Of a DNA stretch of 64,000 nt, positions 1-9,686 are shown in pieces. Where the stretch lies: positions 1-64,000 of the forward strand of contig NZ_JAAKZF010000026.1 of the NCBI RefSeq assembly GCF_011045125.1, written 5' to 3'. The notes under the pieces are model-generated. The model did no database searches and was not told where the DNA came from. It was given only the letters and a program-made list of their open reading frames with translations. The DNA comes from Allomesorhizobium camelthorni (GTDB taxonomy: Bacteria > Pseudomonadota > Alphaproteobacteria > Rhizobiales > Rhizobiaceae). Within the stretch, counting starts at the first letter, position 1. Every line of letters begins with the position of its first letter. The translations under genes and the position numbers were made by a program.

Positions 1-117
1 GACATCTCGACGACGGTCTCGCCGCAGGAACACGAAACGAAGCACCAATGCGCCTGCGGCATGTCTGCGTTGCGGCCAAAGGCCTGACAAACTGCCCGGC
101 GAGTGCCTACCTATATT

Positions 118-131
118 GCATTGCACAATGC
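118..131. promoter_or_regulatory. 14-bp palindrome before small ORF
   Basis: GCATTG-CA-CAATGC is a perfect inverted repeat ending 14 bases before the ATG at 146, just before the ribosome binding site (aaaggaac, about 134-141). It could be an operator or a small hairpin controlling the following short gene. No matching regulator can be named from the sequence. Confidence 0.35.
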
Positions 132-145
132 GAAAGGAACATAGC

Positions 146-310
146 ATGTCATATCGTCAACAGCGCGCGAGACTAGGCGAATTTTTCAACCTGTTCGGCA
201 GCGCCATTGCGGCCGCCTCCGCGGTCGAGAATGGCCGCCAACCGGCAGCGCGCGATCTGCGCGCCCTAGGGATCGATCCCCAACGGTTCCGTCAGATCAA
301 AAGCCTCTAA
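146..310 (+). CDS. small conserved-type hypothetical protein
   Basis: A 54-residue protein starting MSYRQQRARLGEFFNLFGSA. I chose the ATG at 146 because a good ribosome binding site (aaaggaac) lies about 5 bases before it; an in-frame ATG at 116 lacks one. The middle is alanine-rich (AIAAASAVENGRQPA) and the end (RDLRALGIDPQRFRQI) resembles the short C-terminal segment of rhizobial DUF1127-like small proteins that say where a residue run 'LxxLGID' sits, but I cannot assign the family firmly. No signal peptide or membrane segment is evident. The next gene is convergent and ends about 50 bases away. Function unknown. Confidence 0.6.
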   Translation: MSYRQQRARLGEFFNLFGSAIAAASAVENGRQPAARDLRALGIDPQRFRQIKSL

Positions 311-361
311 TTGCCGTCAATAATCGCTACCCCGGTCGCTCAGCAACTGGGCGCGCGAACG

Positions 362-1879
362 TCAATCCTCGTCGCCGGCCAATTGCGCCAGCACCTTGCC
401 TTGTCCCCGCGCCCGCAGAATCATCGGCAGCACGACGGCAGTTACCGCTAGTAGGAGCAGAACGATGGCGATCGGCGAGCCGACCAGAACAGTCGGATCG
501 CCTTGGCTGATCGCAAGCGCGCGGCGCAATTGCTGCTCCGCCATCGGTCCGAGTATCAGCCCGACGACCACCGGCGCGATCGGATAACCGAAGCGCCTCA
601 GCCCATATCCCATAAGACCAAACGCCAGCAGCATGCCGAGTTCGAAACTCGACGGGTTGGCTCCGATCGTGCCGAGCGTGGCGAACATCAGGATGCCGGC
701 ATAAAGCCAATGCGTCGGGATGGTCAGCAATCTGACCCACAGCCCGATCAGCGGCAAGTTCAGCACCACAAGCATGAAATTTGCGACCAGCAGACTGGCG
801 ATCAGGCCCCAGACAAGCTGCGGACTGTTTGCAAAGAGCAGCGGCCCCGGCTGCAGGCCGAATTGCTGGAACCCGGCAAGCATGATCGCCGCCGTCGCGG
901 TCGTCGGCAAGCCCAGCGTCAGCAGCGGCACCAGCGTGCCGGCGGCGGACGCATTGTTTGCCGCCTCCGGCCCGGCGACGCCCTCGATGGCGCCATGGCC
1001 GAATTCCTCGGGTTTCGTGGTGAGCTGCTTTTCCACCGAATAGGACAGGAAGGTGCCGATTTCGGCGCCGCCTGCCGGCATCGCCCCGATCGGGAAGCCG
1101 ATAGCGGTGCCGCGCAGCCAAGGCTTCCATGAACGCGCCCAGTCTTCGCGGTTCATCCACACCGAGCCCTTCACCGGCTCGATCTTTTGTTCGCGGGCGC
1201 CCTTGGTTGCCGCGACGCTCAATGCCTCTCCGACCGCAAACAACGCGACCGCCAGCGTCGTCACCTCGATACCGTCCAAAAGGTCGGGAATTCCGAATGC
1301 CAGCCGGGCCTGTCCGGTCTGGAGGTCGATGCCGATCAGGCCCAGCGTCAGACCAATAGCCAGCGCCGTCAGTCCGCGCAGCGCCGAATCGCCGAAAGCC
1401 GCCGAGACGGTCATGAAGGCAAGCACCATCAGTGCGAAATATTCGGCCGGCCCGAACGACAGCGCAATGCTCACGATCCAGGGCGCGATGAAAGCCAGGC
1501 CGAGTGTAGCGATGAGCCCGGCGATGAAGGATCCAATCGCCGCCGTCGCAAGTGCCGGCCCTCCGCGCCCCGCCCTGGCCATCTTGTTGCCTTCGAGCGC
1601 AGTGACGATGGAAGCGCTTTCGCCCGGCGTGTTAAGGAGAATCGACGTCGTCGAACCGCCATACATGCCGCCGTAATAGATGCCGGCGAACATGATCAGC
1701 GAGCCGGCCGGATCAAGTTTGTAGGTGACAGGCAGCAACAGCGCTACGGTCAAGGCCGGGCCGATGCCCGGCAAGACGCCGACGGCGGTGCCAAGCGTCA
1801 CGCCGACCAGTGCGTAAAACAGATTGATGGGCTCGAGAGCGACGAGCAGACCTTGCGCGAGCAGACCGAAAGTATCCAT
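362..1879 (-). CDS. tctA: tripartite tricarboxylate transporter permease TctA
   Basis: A 505-residue polytopic inner-membrane protein of the TctA family, the large subunit of secondary transporters that use a periplasmic binding protein. It starts [20 protein letters not shown] and shows the family's glycine/proline-rich loop [17 protein letters not shown] near residue 35, a second one ([14 protein letters not shown]) near 270, and about 12 hydrophobic segments. The length is normal for the family. It is the third gene of tctC-tctB-tctA, 18 bases after tctB. The natural substrate is not readable from sequence; family members carry citrate, other tri/dicarboxylates or aromatic acids. Confidence 0.93.
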   Translation of the reverse strand: MDTFGLLAQGLLVALEPINLFYALVGVTLGTAVGVLPGIGPALTVALLLPVTYKLDPAGSLIMFAGIYYGGMYGGSTTSILLNTPGESASIVTALEGNKMARAGRGGPALATAAIGSFIAGLIATLGLAFIAPWIVSIALSFGPAEYFALMVLAFMTVSAAFGDSALRGLTALAIGLTLGLIGIDLQTGQARLAFGIPDLLDGIEVTTLAVALFAVGEALSVAATKGAREQKIEPVKGSVWMNREDWARSWKPWLRGTAIGFPIGAMPAGGAEIGTFLSYSVEKQLTTKPEEFGHGAIEGVAGPEAANNASAAGTLVPLLTLGLPTTATAAIMLAGFQQFGLQPGPLLFANSPQLVWGLIASLLVANFMLVVLNLPLIGLWVRLLTIPTHWLYAGILMFATLGTIGANPSSFELGMLLAFGLMGYGLRRFGYPIAPVVVGLILGPMAEQQLRRALAISQGDPTVLVGSPIAIVLLLLAVTAVVLPMILRARGQGKVLAQLAGDED

Positions 1880-1897
1880 GCCTTCGTCTAACCTCGT

Positions 1898-2383
1898 TTA
1901 AAAAAGGCGCTCAAGGGGACCGGCGGGCAGAGCTAGCTGCAGTCCCTTTGCGAAGACGAGCCAGATCGCCAAGGCGAGAACGATTCCGAGCGGAACCGTC
2001 TTCCACAACGGACCCTTGCCAAAGCCGCGCGCGGTAGCGGCAAAAAGCAGGCCGGTGGCGATCGAGAAGCCGACTGTCTTCAGGAGCAGCATCTGAGCGG
2101 CGAGGCCGCCGACGATCCACAGCATCGGCGGAAAGTTCTGCTCTTCGCGCTGCGGAAAATCGCCGCGCAGGGCTTCATATGCCGTGCAAATCGCAAGGAC
2201 GAACAGGCCGAAGGCGATCACATAGGGAAACGTCGTCGGTCCGATTCGCGCGTAGCTGGCCGCGCCGCCCATATTTGCCGTGCTCCAGGCGATGACGATC
2301 GCGACAACCGCCAGCGCCGCGGCAATGACGAGCGCCGCCCGGTCGGGGCGACGCTCCTGACGTGGCTGGTTGCCGTCGCTCAT
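1898..2383 (-). CDS. tctB: tripartite tricarboxylate transporter small membrane subunit TctB
   Basis: A 161-residue protein with a charged N-terminus ([13 protein letters not shown]) followed by four predicted membrane helices, the pattern of TctB, the small membrane partner of TctA. Its start overlaps the tctC stop by 4 bases, which implies translational coupling, and tctA follows at once. TctB sequences are poorly conserved, so the call rests on size, topology and position between tctC and tctA. Confidence 0.88.
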   Translation of the reverse strand: MSDGNQPRQERRPDRAALVIAAALAVVAIVIAWSTANMGGAASYARIGPTTFPYVIAFGLFVLAICTAYEALRGDFPQREEQNFPPMLWIVGGLAAQMLLLKTVGFSIATGLLFAATARGFGKGPLWKTVPLGIVLALAIWLVFAKGLQLALPAGPLERLF

Positions 2384-3324
2384 TTAACCAGGCCGATATC
2401 TTTCAGGATGGCCGAAGTCGATTCGATGTCCTTGGCGAGCTGCACCTTGAACTCATCGCCAGCGAGATAGGTGTTCGCCCAACCCTTGTCGGCGAGAATC
2501 TTCTTCCAGGATTCGGACATCACCATCTTCTCGATATCGGCGTTGATGGCGGCCTTCTGCTCGTCGGTAACGCCGGGAGCAGCGGCGACCATGCGCCAAT
2601 TCTGGATCGAGACGTCGACGCCGCCTTCCTTGAAGGTCGGAGCATCGATGCCTTCAACCTTCTCGTCGCTCGAAATGCCGATGATGCGCAGCGCGCCGGC
2701 TTCGATCTGCGAGGCGAACTCGCCGTAACCCGAGATGCCGACCGTCACCTGGCCGCCAAGGATGGCGGCAAGCGCTTCGCCGCCGCCGGAAAAGGCGATA
2801 TAGTTGACCTTGGTCGGGTCAACGCCAATGGCCTTGGCGATCAGACCGGCCGTGATGTGGTCGACGCCGCCGGCGGAGCCGCCGCCCCAGGAAACCGCGC
2901 CCGGATCGGCCTTCAGCTTTTCGACGAGACCGGCCATGTCCATTATGTCGGAGGCGGCGGGCACCACGATCACCTCGTATTCGCCGGTGAGGCGAGCGAT
3001 CGGCGTTACCTGGTCGAGCGTCACGGGCGATGCATTGGTGAGGATTGCGCCGACCATGACATAGCCGCCGACGATCAATTGCGACGGGTCGCCGCTGGCC
3101 TGATTTACGAACTGGGCAAGTCCGATCGTGCCGCCGGCGCCCGGGACGTTTGTGACCTGCACGTTGCCGGAAATCTTCTCGTCCTGCAGCGCGGTCTGCA
3201 TCGAGCGCGCGGTCTGGTCCCAGCCGCCGCCGGGGGCGGCGGGCGCCATGATCTTGTAGTCAGCCGCATGGGCCGGCAGCGCCAAAAAGGCGCCGAGGAT
3301 GGATGCGAATACGAAATGCTTCAC
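2380..3324 (-). CDS. tctC: tripartite tricarboxylate transporter binding protein TctC
   Basis: A 314-residue periplasmic solute-binding protein of the TctC/Bug family. A classical signal peptide ([20 protein letters not shown]) precedes the mature start [20 protein letters not shown]; the PGGGWD segment is the family's ligand-loop signature. The rest has the expected [16 protein letters not shown] block. It leads the tctCBA operon, so it probably defines substrate choice and captures the ligand for TctAB. A ribosome binding site (aggagg) sits before the ATG at 3324. The neighbouring two-component system is of the type that controls such transporters. Confidence 0.93.
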   Translation of the reverse strand: MKHFVFASILGAFLALPAHAADYKIMAPAAPGGGWDQTARSMQTALQDEKISGNVQVTNVPGAGGTIGLAQFVNQASGDPSQLIVGGYVMVGAILTNASPVTLDQVTPIARLTGEYEVIVVPAASDIMDMAGLVEKLKADPGAVSWGGGSAGGVDHITAGLIAKAIGVDPTKVNYIAFSGGGEALAAILGGQVTVGISGYGEFASQIEAGALRIIGISSDEKVEGIDAPTFKEGGVDVSIQNWRMVAAAPGVTDEQKAAINADIEKMVMSESWKKILADKGWANTYLAGDEFKVQLAKDIESTSAILKDIGLVK

Positions 3325-3601
3325 TGAATTTCCTCCTTCTGTTCGCCTGCCTTCGGAGAGGCAGCGTCATTGTGGCTATCGCGCCGGAGCGCACGGCAAG
3401 CGCCGACGCCCCTCGCTTCCGGTTTGGAAGCCTCGTACCGCCCCGCGCCGGCTTGCGAGGCCGGACGATGCGTCGAGGAAAAGAGCTTGAAGTCCTCCCA
3501 AACTTCTCAAGGTCTGGCCGCCTCCGGCGACCGACCGGGCATCACATCACCACATGAACCTGTCATCAGGCTGACAATCTCGCCAGCATCTTGTCAGGTC
3601 G
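3325..3601. promoter_or_regulatory. 277-bp upstream region of tctCBA
   Basis: This gap between the binding-protein stop at 3602 and the tctC start holds no convincing gene. It should carry the tctCBA promoter. At 3561-3576 there is an inverted repeat TGTCA-N6-TGACA, and a further TGTCA lies at about 3592-3596. These are candidate sites for the adjacent OmpR-type response regulator; no -35/-10 pair stands out. Confidence 0.4.
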
Positions 3602-4690
3602 CTATCGGCCCCGCAAGGCGTCGTTCCAGCGCTTGATCAGCCGGGTGCGCTTGACCTGGTCGAGATAGACCATCAGCCCGGGACTGACCGGGACGGGGCG
3701 CAATTGCGCGCCGAGATTGGCCTGCATGGTGTTTGCGGTGTTCTCGCCCGAAACGTCGGGATTGACGGCGGCGATCTGCAGCTCGCGAGCCATCACCGCC
3801 TGGCCTTCGGCCGACATGAAATATTCGAGGTATCTGCGGCCGAGATCGGGAGACCGCGCGGCCGCCGGCACCAGGCCGATCCGCGACATCACGACCGTGT
3901 AATCCCTGGGCAGCACGATGCCGACATCCGGATCGCGCGACGCCCAGTCGGCGGCATAGGAGCCGAGAATATTGTAGCCCAGGACGAAGCGGCCGTCGGC
4001 GATGCGCTCGAGGATTGCGGAACTGGTCGAATAGAGCTTGACGCCGGCAGCGCCCATCGCCCCGATCACCGACCAGATGTCGTCGAACTGCTCCTGGTCG
4101 CGCGACATGAACATGAAGCCGACGCCGGAGCGTTCGATGTCGTATGTGGCGATGCGGCCGAAGACCGCGTCGCCCTGGGCTTCCAGGAAATCCACGAACT
4201 GACGCCGCGTCGCCGGCGGTGCAGCGTCCTTGAAGCTCGGCTTGTGATAAACGAAAACCGCCGGTTCGAAAGTCAGCGCATAGGCGGTGTTGCGCCAATT
4301 GGCCCAGCGAGGCCAGCGCGCGCTCATCGGAAGATCGCTCTGCTGGGCATAGCCGTCATTGGCGAGCTTGACCTGCAGGTCCATGGCCGAAGAAAATGCA
4401 ATGTCGGCGGTCTCGCGCTTGGCGTCGGTTTCGGCGACGATGCGGTCGTAGATATCGACGGTCTGCAGATCCTCGTAGCGCACCGCGATCGCCGGATTGG
4501 CTTGCTGGAATCCCTTGATCATCGCGTCCGCCAGGGGCGCGTCGAGCGAGGAATAGACGGTGAGCGTACGCGCGGCCGGGTCGCCATTGGCGGCCGGGAA
4601 CACCGCTACGTCGGCCTGAGCGGGGCCGAAGCCGACCAGCAGGAAAGCGATGAGAATGAAAAACGGCATGGCCGGCCGACCATGCCGCAT
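3602..4690 (-). CDS. orphan iron(III)-type ABC substrate-binding protein
   Basis: About 362 residues with a signal peptide (MRHGRPAMPFFILIAFLLVG, cleavage near AQA). The mature part has the family 1/iron-type binding-protein pattern: LTVYSSLDAPLADAMIKGFQ, then NPAIAVRYEDLQTVDIYDRI, and a C-terminal RYLEYFMSAEGQAVMA block. I start it at 4690, the first ATG of a plausible signal peptide; 4669 is an alternative. No ABC permease or ATPase lies nearby. Instead the gene is divergent, with 59 bases between, from a response regulator/sensor kinase pair. In several bacteria such an arrangement supplies a periplasmic ligand sensor to the kinase; that role is inference here. Confidence 0.82.
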   Translation of the reverse strand: MRHGRPAMPFFILIAFLLVGFGPAQADVAVFPAANGDPAARTLTVYSSLDAPLADAMIKGFQQANPAIAVRYEDLQTVDIYDRIVAETDAKRETADIAFSSAMDLQVKLANDGYAQQSDLPMSARWPRWANWRNTAYALTFEPAVFVYHKPSFKDAAPPATRRQFVDFLEAQGDAVFGRIATYDIERSGVGFMFMSRDQEQFDDIWSVIGAMGAAGVKLYSTSSAILERIADGRFVLGYNILGSYAADWASRDPDVGIVLPRDYTVVMSRIGLVPAAARSPDLGRRYLEYFMSAEGQAVMARELQIAAVNPDVSGENTANTMQANLGAQLRPVPVSPGLMVYLDQVKRTRLIKRWNDALRGR

Positions 4691-4749
4691 GCCGGTGGTG
4701 TTCACAAGTTCGGGCGGTGGTTCTAGGATTATGCGGGAAAGGGGGCCGC

Positions 4750-5421
4750 TTGCGCATATTGGTCGTCGAAGACAATGCCACGCTGGCAAACGGCCTGGCC
4801 GCGGTGCTGAAAGGCAGCGGCTATGCGGTCGACATTGTCGGCGATGGGGCGTCGGCAATCGCAGTGCTGGCGACCGAGCGCTTCGATCTGGTCATCCTCG
4901 ACCTGAATTTGCCGGAGCATGACGGGCTGGAGGTGCTGCGCATCATGCGGGCGCGCCAGCACGACGCCAGCGTGCTCATCCTGTCGGCCCGTGGCGAGTC
5001 CGACGACCGGGTCAAGGGACTCAATCTCGGCGCCGATGATTATATGGCCAAGCCGTTCGACGTAGGCGAACTGGAGGCTCGGGTGCGGGCGCTGCTCAGG
5101 CGGCAAGCGGGCCAGAAGTCCGCTACGGTTTCGTTCGGCGAGGTCTCGCTCGATCTCAACTCGCGCACTTTCTCGGCCGCCGGCGTCGCAATCGACATTC
5201 CTGCGCGAGAGATCAGCTTGCTGGAGACGCTGTTCATGCGCGCCGGCAAGGTGGTGGCGAAACAGTCGATCATCGAATCGCTCGCCGGCTTCGACGAGGA
5301 TTTGAGCGCCAATGCGATCGAGCAATATGTCAGTCGGCTGCGCAAGCGGCTGGCGCCGCACGGCCTGACCGTCCGCACCGCGCGCGGCATCGGCTACTAC
5401 CTCGAAAAGACGCAAGCGTGA
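4750..5421 (+). CDS. OmpR/PhoB-type response regulator (TctD-like)
   Basis: A 223-residue response regulator. I use the TTG at 4750 because a strong purine-rich site (gggaaagggggg-like, 4735-4746) precedes it and the receiver domain begins at once: acidic pair ED at 7-8, phospho-acceptor Asp51 in LVILDLNLP, and the conserved Lys in MAKPFD near 104. A winged-helix DNA-binding domain follows from about residue 125 (VARLRKRL-type recognition region, ARGIGYYLE at the end). The stop overlaps the sensor kinase start by 4 bases. Together they look like the TctD/TctE pair that induces tricarboxylate transport operons. Confidence 0.92.
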   Translation: MRILVVEDNATLANGLAAVLKGSGYAVDIVGDGASAIAVLATERFDLVILDLNLPEHDGLEVLRIMRARQHDASVLILSARGESDDRVKGLNLGADDYMAKPFDVGELEARVRALLRRQAGQKSATVSFGEVSLDLNSRTFSAAGVAIDIPAREISLLETLFMRAGKVVAKQSIIESLAGFDEDLSANAIEQYVSRLRKRLAPHGLTVRTARGIGYYLEKTQA

Positions 5422-6836
5422 CGGCAGGCGCCGCCGGCTATTCGCTACGCCGCAGGCTGCTCGTCTGGCTGCTGGTGCCGCTCGTGGCGATCGGCCTGAG
5501 CGCGCTGCTCGATACCTACCGGGAGGCGGTGCGCACCGCCGACGCGGTTTCCGACCGCATTCTGGCGGGGTCGGCGCTGGCCATCGCGGAACGCGTGGTG
5601 GTGGCCGAGGATGGCAGCTTGGAGGTCGATATCCCCTATGTCGCACTCGAAATGCTGACATCGGCGGCGCAGGACCGGGTTTTCTACCGCGTCGACGGGC
5701 CGCCCGGCACGTTCATCACCGGCTATGAGAATCTCCCGACGATTTCGAGAGAGGTGCGGGGAAATCTGTCCTTCGCGGATGCTGTTTTCCGGGGCGATCC
5801 GATCCGGCTGGCGGCGCTGTCGCGATCCGCGTCGACGGGGGTGGATTCCATACCTTTCGTGGTCACCGTGGCCGAAACCACCATCGCACGCAGCCAGCTT
5901 GCCAATACGATCCTGTTGCGCTCCGCGGTTCGGCTGGCGATCCTGATCCTCGGGGCGGCGATTATCGTCTGGTTCGCGGTCACGGCCTCGCTCGGGCCGC
6001 TTTATCGGCTGCGCGACGCCATCGCCGAGCGCAATCCGGGAGACCTGCATCCGATCGAGCAGCCGGCGCCAAACGAGGTGAAAGGGCTGGTCGAGGCGGT
6101 CAACTCGTTCATGGGCCGGCTGGACGCGGCAATAGAGGCGCTGCGGCATTTCACCGGCAATGCAAGCCATCAGTTGCGAACGCCGCTGACTATCATCAGG
6201 ACGCAGCTTGCGCTGTCGGCGCGGGCGGGTTCACTCGACGAGGCGCGCTCCGCCGCCAGGACCGGCGATGAAGCTGTCGCCCATGCCGAGCGCGTGCTGG
6301 CGCAGTTGCTGCTGCTCGCCAAGATCGACGAGACGGCGTCCGAACGGCTGAAGCATCTGGTCCCGGTCGATCTCACCCAGCTTGCGCAAGGCTGCACGGC
6401 CGAGCGCATCGTGGCGGCGCGCGCGGCCGGCATCGATCTCGGTTTCGACGGAGTGGAGCCGGCGATGATCCGCGGCGAGCCGCTGCTGCTCGCCGAGCTG
6501 ATCGGAAACCTTATAGAGAACGCGATCGCCTATGCCGGCAGCGGGGCTGAGATCACCGTTCGGGTTCTGGCGAACGAGGCGGTCGTGCTGGAGGTGGAGG
6601 ACAATGGGCCGGGCATCCCGCCCGACCAAATCGAAACGGTGCGGCAGCGCTTTGCGCGCGGCAATGGCGGGGCCAAGCCCGGCGCGGGCCTCGGCCTGCC
6701 CATTGTAGAGGAAATTGCGGCCCTGTTCGGCGCGAGACTCGAGCTTCTGACGCCCAACACCGGGCGCGGGCTGCTGGCGCGGGTCTCGTTTGCTATCGCC
6801 GACGCAACGCCCGCGATTTCGAGGGACTTGACCTGA
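5418..6836 (+). CDS. sensor histidine kinase (TctE-like)
   Basis: A 472-residue membrane kinase starting at GTG 5418. It has an N-terminal membrane helix (about 12-33), a periplasmic sensor region of the two-component-sensor 2CSK_N type (about 35-165), a second helix (about 172-192), and a HAMP-like linker. The H-box contains His251 in NASHQLRTP, the N-box is NLIENAIAYA, and the G-boxes are EDNGPGIPP and GAGLGLPIVEE. All catalytic boxes look intact. It signals to the upstream response regulator. The downstream 70 bases to fmt contain no strong terminator. Confidence 0.92.
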   Translation: MTAGAAGYSLRRRLLVWLLVPLVAIGLSALLDTYREAVRTADAVSDRILAGSALAIAERVVVAEDGSLEVDIPYVALEMLTSAAQDRVFYRVDGPPGTFITGYENLPTISREVRGNLSFADAVFRGDPIRLAALSRSASTGVDSIPFVVTVAETTIARSQLANTILLRSAVRLAILILGAAIIVWFAVTASLGPLYRLRDAIAERNPGDLHPIEQPAPNEVKGLVEAVNSFMGRLDAAIEALRHFTGNASHQLRTPLTIIRTQLALSARAGSLDEARSAARTGDEAVAHAERVLAQLLLLAKIDETASERLKHLVPVDLTQLAQGCTAERIVAARAAGIDLGFDGVEPAMIRGEPLLLAELIGNLIENAIAYAGSGAEITVRVLANEAVVLEVEDNGPGIPPDQIETVRQRFARGNGGAKPGAGLGLPIVEEIAALFGARLELLTPNTGRGLLARVSFAIADATPAISRDLT

Positions 6837-6905
6837 AACGCGTAAACCCGTTTGAAGCGGGCGTGTAAAGCACGCGCATCGCGCCACATCGCCAAACGGA
6901 AACAC

Positions 6906-7841
6906 ATGCCGCTTCGCATAATCTTCATGGGAACGCCGGAATTTTCCGCGCCTACGCTTCGGGCGCTCGCCGAAGCCGGGCATGACATCGCGGCCGTCTA
7001 CACCCAGCCGCCGCGGCCGGCCGGAAGGCGCGGGCTCGATTTGACACCATCGCCGGTGCAGCGCGAGGCCGAAAGGCTGGGGCTAACGGTACGCACGCCG
7101 GTTTCGCTCAGGGGCGAGGCGGAGCAGGCGGCGTTTGCCGCACTCAAGGCGGATGTGGCGGTGGTCGTGGCCTACGGCCTGCTTCTGCCGAAAGCCATTC
7201 TGGAGGACACGAGGCTCGGCTGCTGGAACGGCCATGCATCGCTGCTGCCGCGCTGGCGAGGCGCCGCACCCATCCAGCGCGCCATCATGGCCGGCGACCG
7301 CGAAACCGGTATGATGATCATGAAAATGGACGAAGGGCTGGACACCGGGCCGGTTGCGCTGGCCGAACGCGTGGCGATCGCGCCGGACATGACCACCGGC
7401 GAGTTGCACGACCTTTTGATGGTGATCGGCGCTGACCTGATGGTCAAGGCGATGTCCGGACTGGAACGAGGCGAACTGACGCTGCGGCCGCAGGCGGCCG
7501 AAGGCGTGACTTATGCGCGCAAAATCGATAAAGCGGAAACGCGCATCGACTGGACGCAGGCCAACCGGCAGGTCCACAACCATATTCGCGGCCTCTCGCC
7601 CTTTCCCGGTGCGTGGTGCGAGATGGAGATTGCCGGCAAGGCCGAACGGCTGAAATTGCTGCGCTCGACGCTTGCCGATGGGCAAGGCGAACCGGGCGAA
7701 ATTCTCAACGAGCGGCTCACCGTCGGCTGCGGGGAGGGAGCGGTCCGCCTGCTTGAACTTCAACGCGCGGGCGGCAAGCCCGTCACCGCCGGGCAATTCT
7801 TGCGCGGCGCAAAAACAAGAAAAGGAATGAAACTCGCATGA
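6906..7841 (+). CDS. fmt: methionyl-tRNA formyltransferase
   Basis: A 311-residue enzyme that formylates the amino group of initiator Met-tRNA using 10-formyltetrahydrofolate. The start [20 protein letters not shown] is typical; the upstream in-frame ATG at 6852 would add an unlikely basic tail. The formyl-folate binding signature appears around residues 100-140 ([20 protein letters not shown]), with the catalytic Asn-His-Asp set (N in WNGHAS, H in GHAS, D of DTGP near 145). The C-terminal OB domain holds SPFPGAWC. Peptide deformylase (def), its usual rhizobial neighbour, is not in this window. The stop overlaps the next start by 4 bases. Confidence 0.96.
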   Translation: MPLRIIFMGTPEFSAPTLRALAEAGHDIAAVYTQPPRPAGRRGLDLTPSPVQREAERLGLTVRTPVSLRGEAEQAAFAALKADVAVVVAYGLLLPKAILEDTRLGCWNGHASLLPRWRGAAPIQRAIMAGDRETGMMIMKMDEGLDTGPVALAERVAIAPDMTTGELHDLLMVIGADLMVKAMSGLERGELTLRPQAAEGVTYARKIDKAETRIDWTQANRQVHNHIRGLSPFPGAWCEMEIAGKAERLKLLRSTLADGQGEPGEILNERLTVGCGEGAVRLLELQRAGGKPVTAGQFLRGAKTRKGMKLA

Positions 7842-8350
7842 GTATGATGTCGATCAGAACCGCAACGCCGAGGGACCGCGACGCGATCCGGCTCGTCGAG
7901 GAGCATGCTTTCGGCCAGAAGATGGAGGCCGGGCTGGTCGACGCTTTGGTCAGCGATGGCGACGCGATCATCGAACTGGTGGCGGAAGATGACGGCCAGG
8001 TCGTCGGTCATATCCTGTTTTCGCGGCTCTTCGTGTCGAAGGGCGGCAAGAATTTTCCAGCAGTGGCGCTGGCGCCGCTTGCCGTCGAGCCCGCCTTCCA
8101 CGGCGCCGGCATCGGCGGCGCACTGATCCGCGAGGCGCATCTGAGGCTGAAGGCCGCCGGCGAAAAGCTGTCGTTGGTGCTGGGCGAACCCGCATATTAC
8201 GGCCGCTTCGGTTATTCGCACGAGCGCGCCGCGAAGTTTGAAAGCGAGTATCAGTGCGAGGCGCTGCAGGCGCTCGCCTGGGACGAGGCCGCGCCGGAGA
8301 CCGGAAGCTTGGTCTATGCATCGGCCTTCGGGTCCGCTCTTGCCGCTTGA
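7838..8350 (+). CDS. GNAT-family N-acetyltransferase
   Basis: A 170-residue GCN5-related acetyltransferase. It has the acetyl-CoA loop in [19 protein letters not shown] (about 90-108) and a following [14 protein letters not shown] segment characteristic of the COG3153 (YhbS-like) branch. Its start at 7838 overlaps the fmt stop (ATGA) and its stop overlaps the truA start by one base, so the three genes are translationally coupled. The acceptor is unknown; an effect on translation factors or small molecules is possible but unproven. Confidence 0.88.
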   Translation: MSMMSIRTATPRDRDAIRLVEEHAFGQKMEAGLVDALVSDGDAIIELVAEDDGQVVGHILFSRLFVSKGGKNFPAVALAPLAVEPAFHGAGIGGALIREAHLRLKAAGEKLSLVLGEPAYYGRFGYSHERAAKFESEYQCEALQALAWDEAAPETGSLVYASAFGSALAA

Positions 8351-9102
8351 TGCCGCGCTACCGCCTCGACATTGAGTATGACGGCAGCACCTATGCCGGG
8401 TGGCAGCGGCAGGACGGACCGCATTCGGTGCAGGCGGCGATCGAGCAGGCGATCAAGAGCTTCTGCGGCGACGACATAGCGCTGCGCGGCGCCGGCCGAA
8501 CCGACGCCGGCGTGCATGCCACCGGCCAGGTCGCGCATGCCGACCTGACCAAGGAATGGCCGGCCGACACGGTGCGCGACGCCATAAACGCGCATCTGCA
8601 GATGGCTGGCGAAGCCGTGGCGGTGCTGGCGGCGAAGCCTGTCCCGGACGATTTCGACGCGCGCTTCTCGGCGACCGGCCGGCAGTATCTCTACCGCATC
8701 ATCAACCGGCGCGCGCCGGCGGCGCTGGAGAAGAACAGGGCCTGGTGGGTGCCGAAGCAACTCGACGTCGAAGCCATGCAGGAAGCGGCGCTCATGCTGA
8801 TCGGCCGGCACGACTTCACCACCTTCCGCTCCGTGCAGTGCCAAGCGAGCAGCCCGGTGCGGACACTGGAACAACTGGACGTCAGGCGTTCGGGCGAACT
8901 GATCGAGATCCACGCCGCGGCGCGATCCTTCCTGCACAACCAGGTGCGGTCCATGGTCGGCTCGCTGAAGCGCGTCGGCGAGGGCGGCTGGACGCCGGCC
9001 GACGTCAAGGCCGCACTTGAAGCGAAGAACCGCGCGGCGTGCGGGGCGGTCGCGCCGCCGGAAGGGCTTTATCTGACCGGCGTGCGCTATCCGGGAAGCT
9101 GA
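8350..9102 (+). CDS. truA: tRNA pseudouridine(38-40) synthase TruA
   Basis: A 250-residue enzyme that makes pseudouridine at positions 38-40 of the tRNA anticodon stem. The start [20 protein letters not shown] is the family's N-terminus. The catalytic Asp lies in [17 protein letters not shown] (near residue 50), and the C-terminal [14 protein letters not shown] block is conserved. It begins one base inside the acetyltransferase stop (TGATG). Its 3' end overlaps the convergent membrane-protein gene by 16 bases. Confidence 0.96.
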   Translation: MPRYRLDIEYDGSTYAGWQRQDGPHSVQAAIEQAIKSFCGDDIALRGAGRTDAGVHATGQVAHADLTKEWPADTVRDAINAHLQMAGEAVAVLAAKPVPDDFDARFSATGRQYLYRIINRRAPAALEKNRAWWVPKQLDVEAMQEAALMLIGRHDFTTFRSVQCQASSPVRTLEQLDVRRSGELIEIHAAARSFLHNQVRSMVGSLKRVGEGGWTPADVKAALEAKNRAACGAVAPPEGLYLTGVRYPGS

Positions 9103-9680
9103 ATTCCAAGCGCGGCCTGGAGCAGGAACAGTACGGCAAGCGAAGCGATGAACATTCCGGCGAAGACCGCCGTGCCGATGGTCGGCCCCCTGCCGATCAC
9201 CACATTGGTCAGCCGCCACGTCAGCACCATGGAAAGGCCGAATAGGCCGATCGACAGCAGCGACGCCAAGTCGGATGAAGACGGCGAAATCAGCCTGAGC
9301 ATGGCGGCAGGCAGCATCAGCCAGATGATCAGCGCGGAGCCCCAATTGCTGGCGACGACGTAATGGACAAAGCGGGCGCCGATGCCTGCGAGCGGCGCTG
9401 CGACTGCCAGCGCGACGAGCGGCAGGATCCAGGCGCTGAGATCGATCGCGGCCAGCCGCAGCAGGATCGACAGCCGGCCTCCCGCCAGCGGCTCCTCCGC
9501 GATTTCATTGGCGACGCCGATCCAGCTGACGAAAAGCGCCGGCAGCGCTATCACGATGGCGAAGAACGAGTTCCAGAAGCCGTCGACCGAGATGTCGAGC
9601 AGCAGCAGCCCGTCGGGCTTGCCGGTCATCAGCCGCCATGCGCCGGTCAGATATCGCTGGATTTCGGCTGCGCTCGGCAT
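9087..9680 (-). CDS. hypothetical polytopic membrane protein
   Basis: A 197-residue protein beginning [20 protein letters not shown] with an amphipathic front part and about five hydrophobic segments after residue 35. I do not recognise a named family; the layout (short soluble head, [13 protein letters not shown] motif, then helices) is seen in Yip1-like small membrane proteins, which is only a weak comparison. It follows dapE by 6 bases in the same direction and is likely co-transcribed with it. It converges on truA with a 16-base overlap. Confidence 0.8.
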   Translation of the reverse strand: MPSAAEIQRYLTGAWRLMTGKPDGLLLLDISVDGFWNSFFAIVIALPALFVSWIGVANEIAEEPLAGGRLSILLRLAAIDLSAWILPLVALAVAAPLAGIGARFVHYVVASNWGSALIIWLMLPAAMLRLISPSSSDLASLLSIGLFGLSMVLTWRLTNVVIGRGPTIGTAVFAGMFIASLAVLFLLQAALGIQLPG

Positions 9681-9686
9681 TTCGCT

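Noticed and set aside
6840-6905. A possible terminator between the sensor kinase and fmt (CCCG-N7-CGGG).
   Set aside because: The stem is only 4 bp and is not followed by a T-run.
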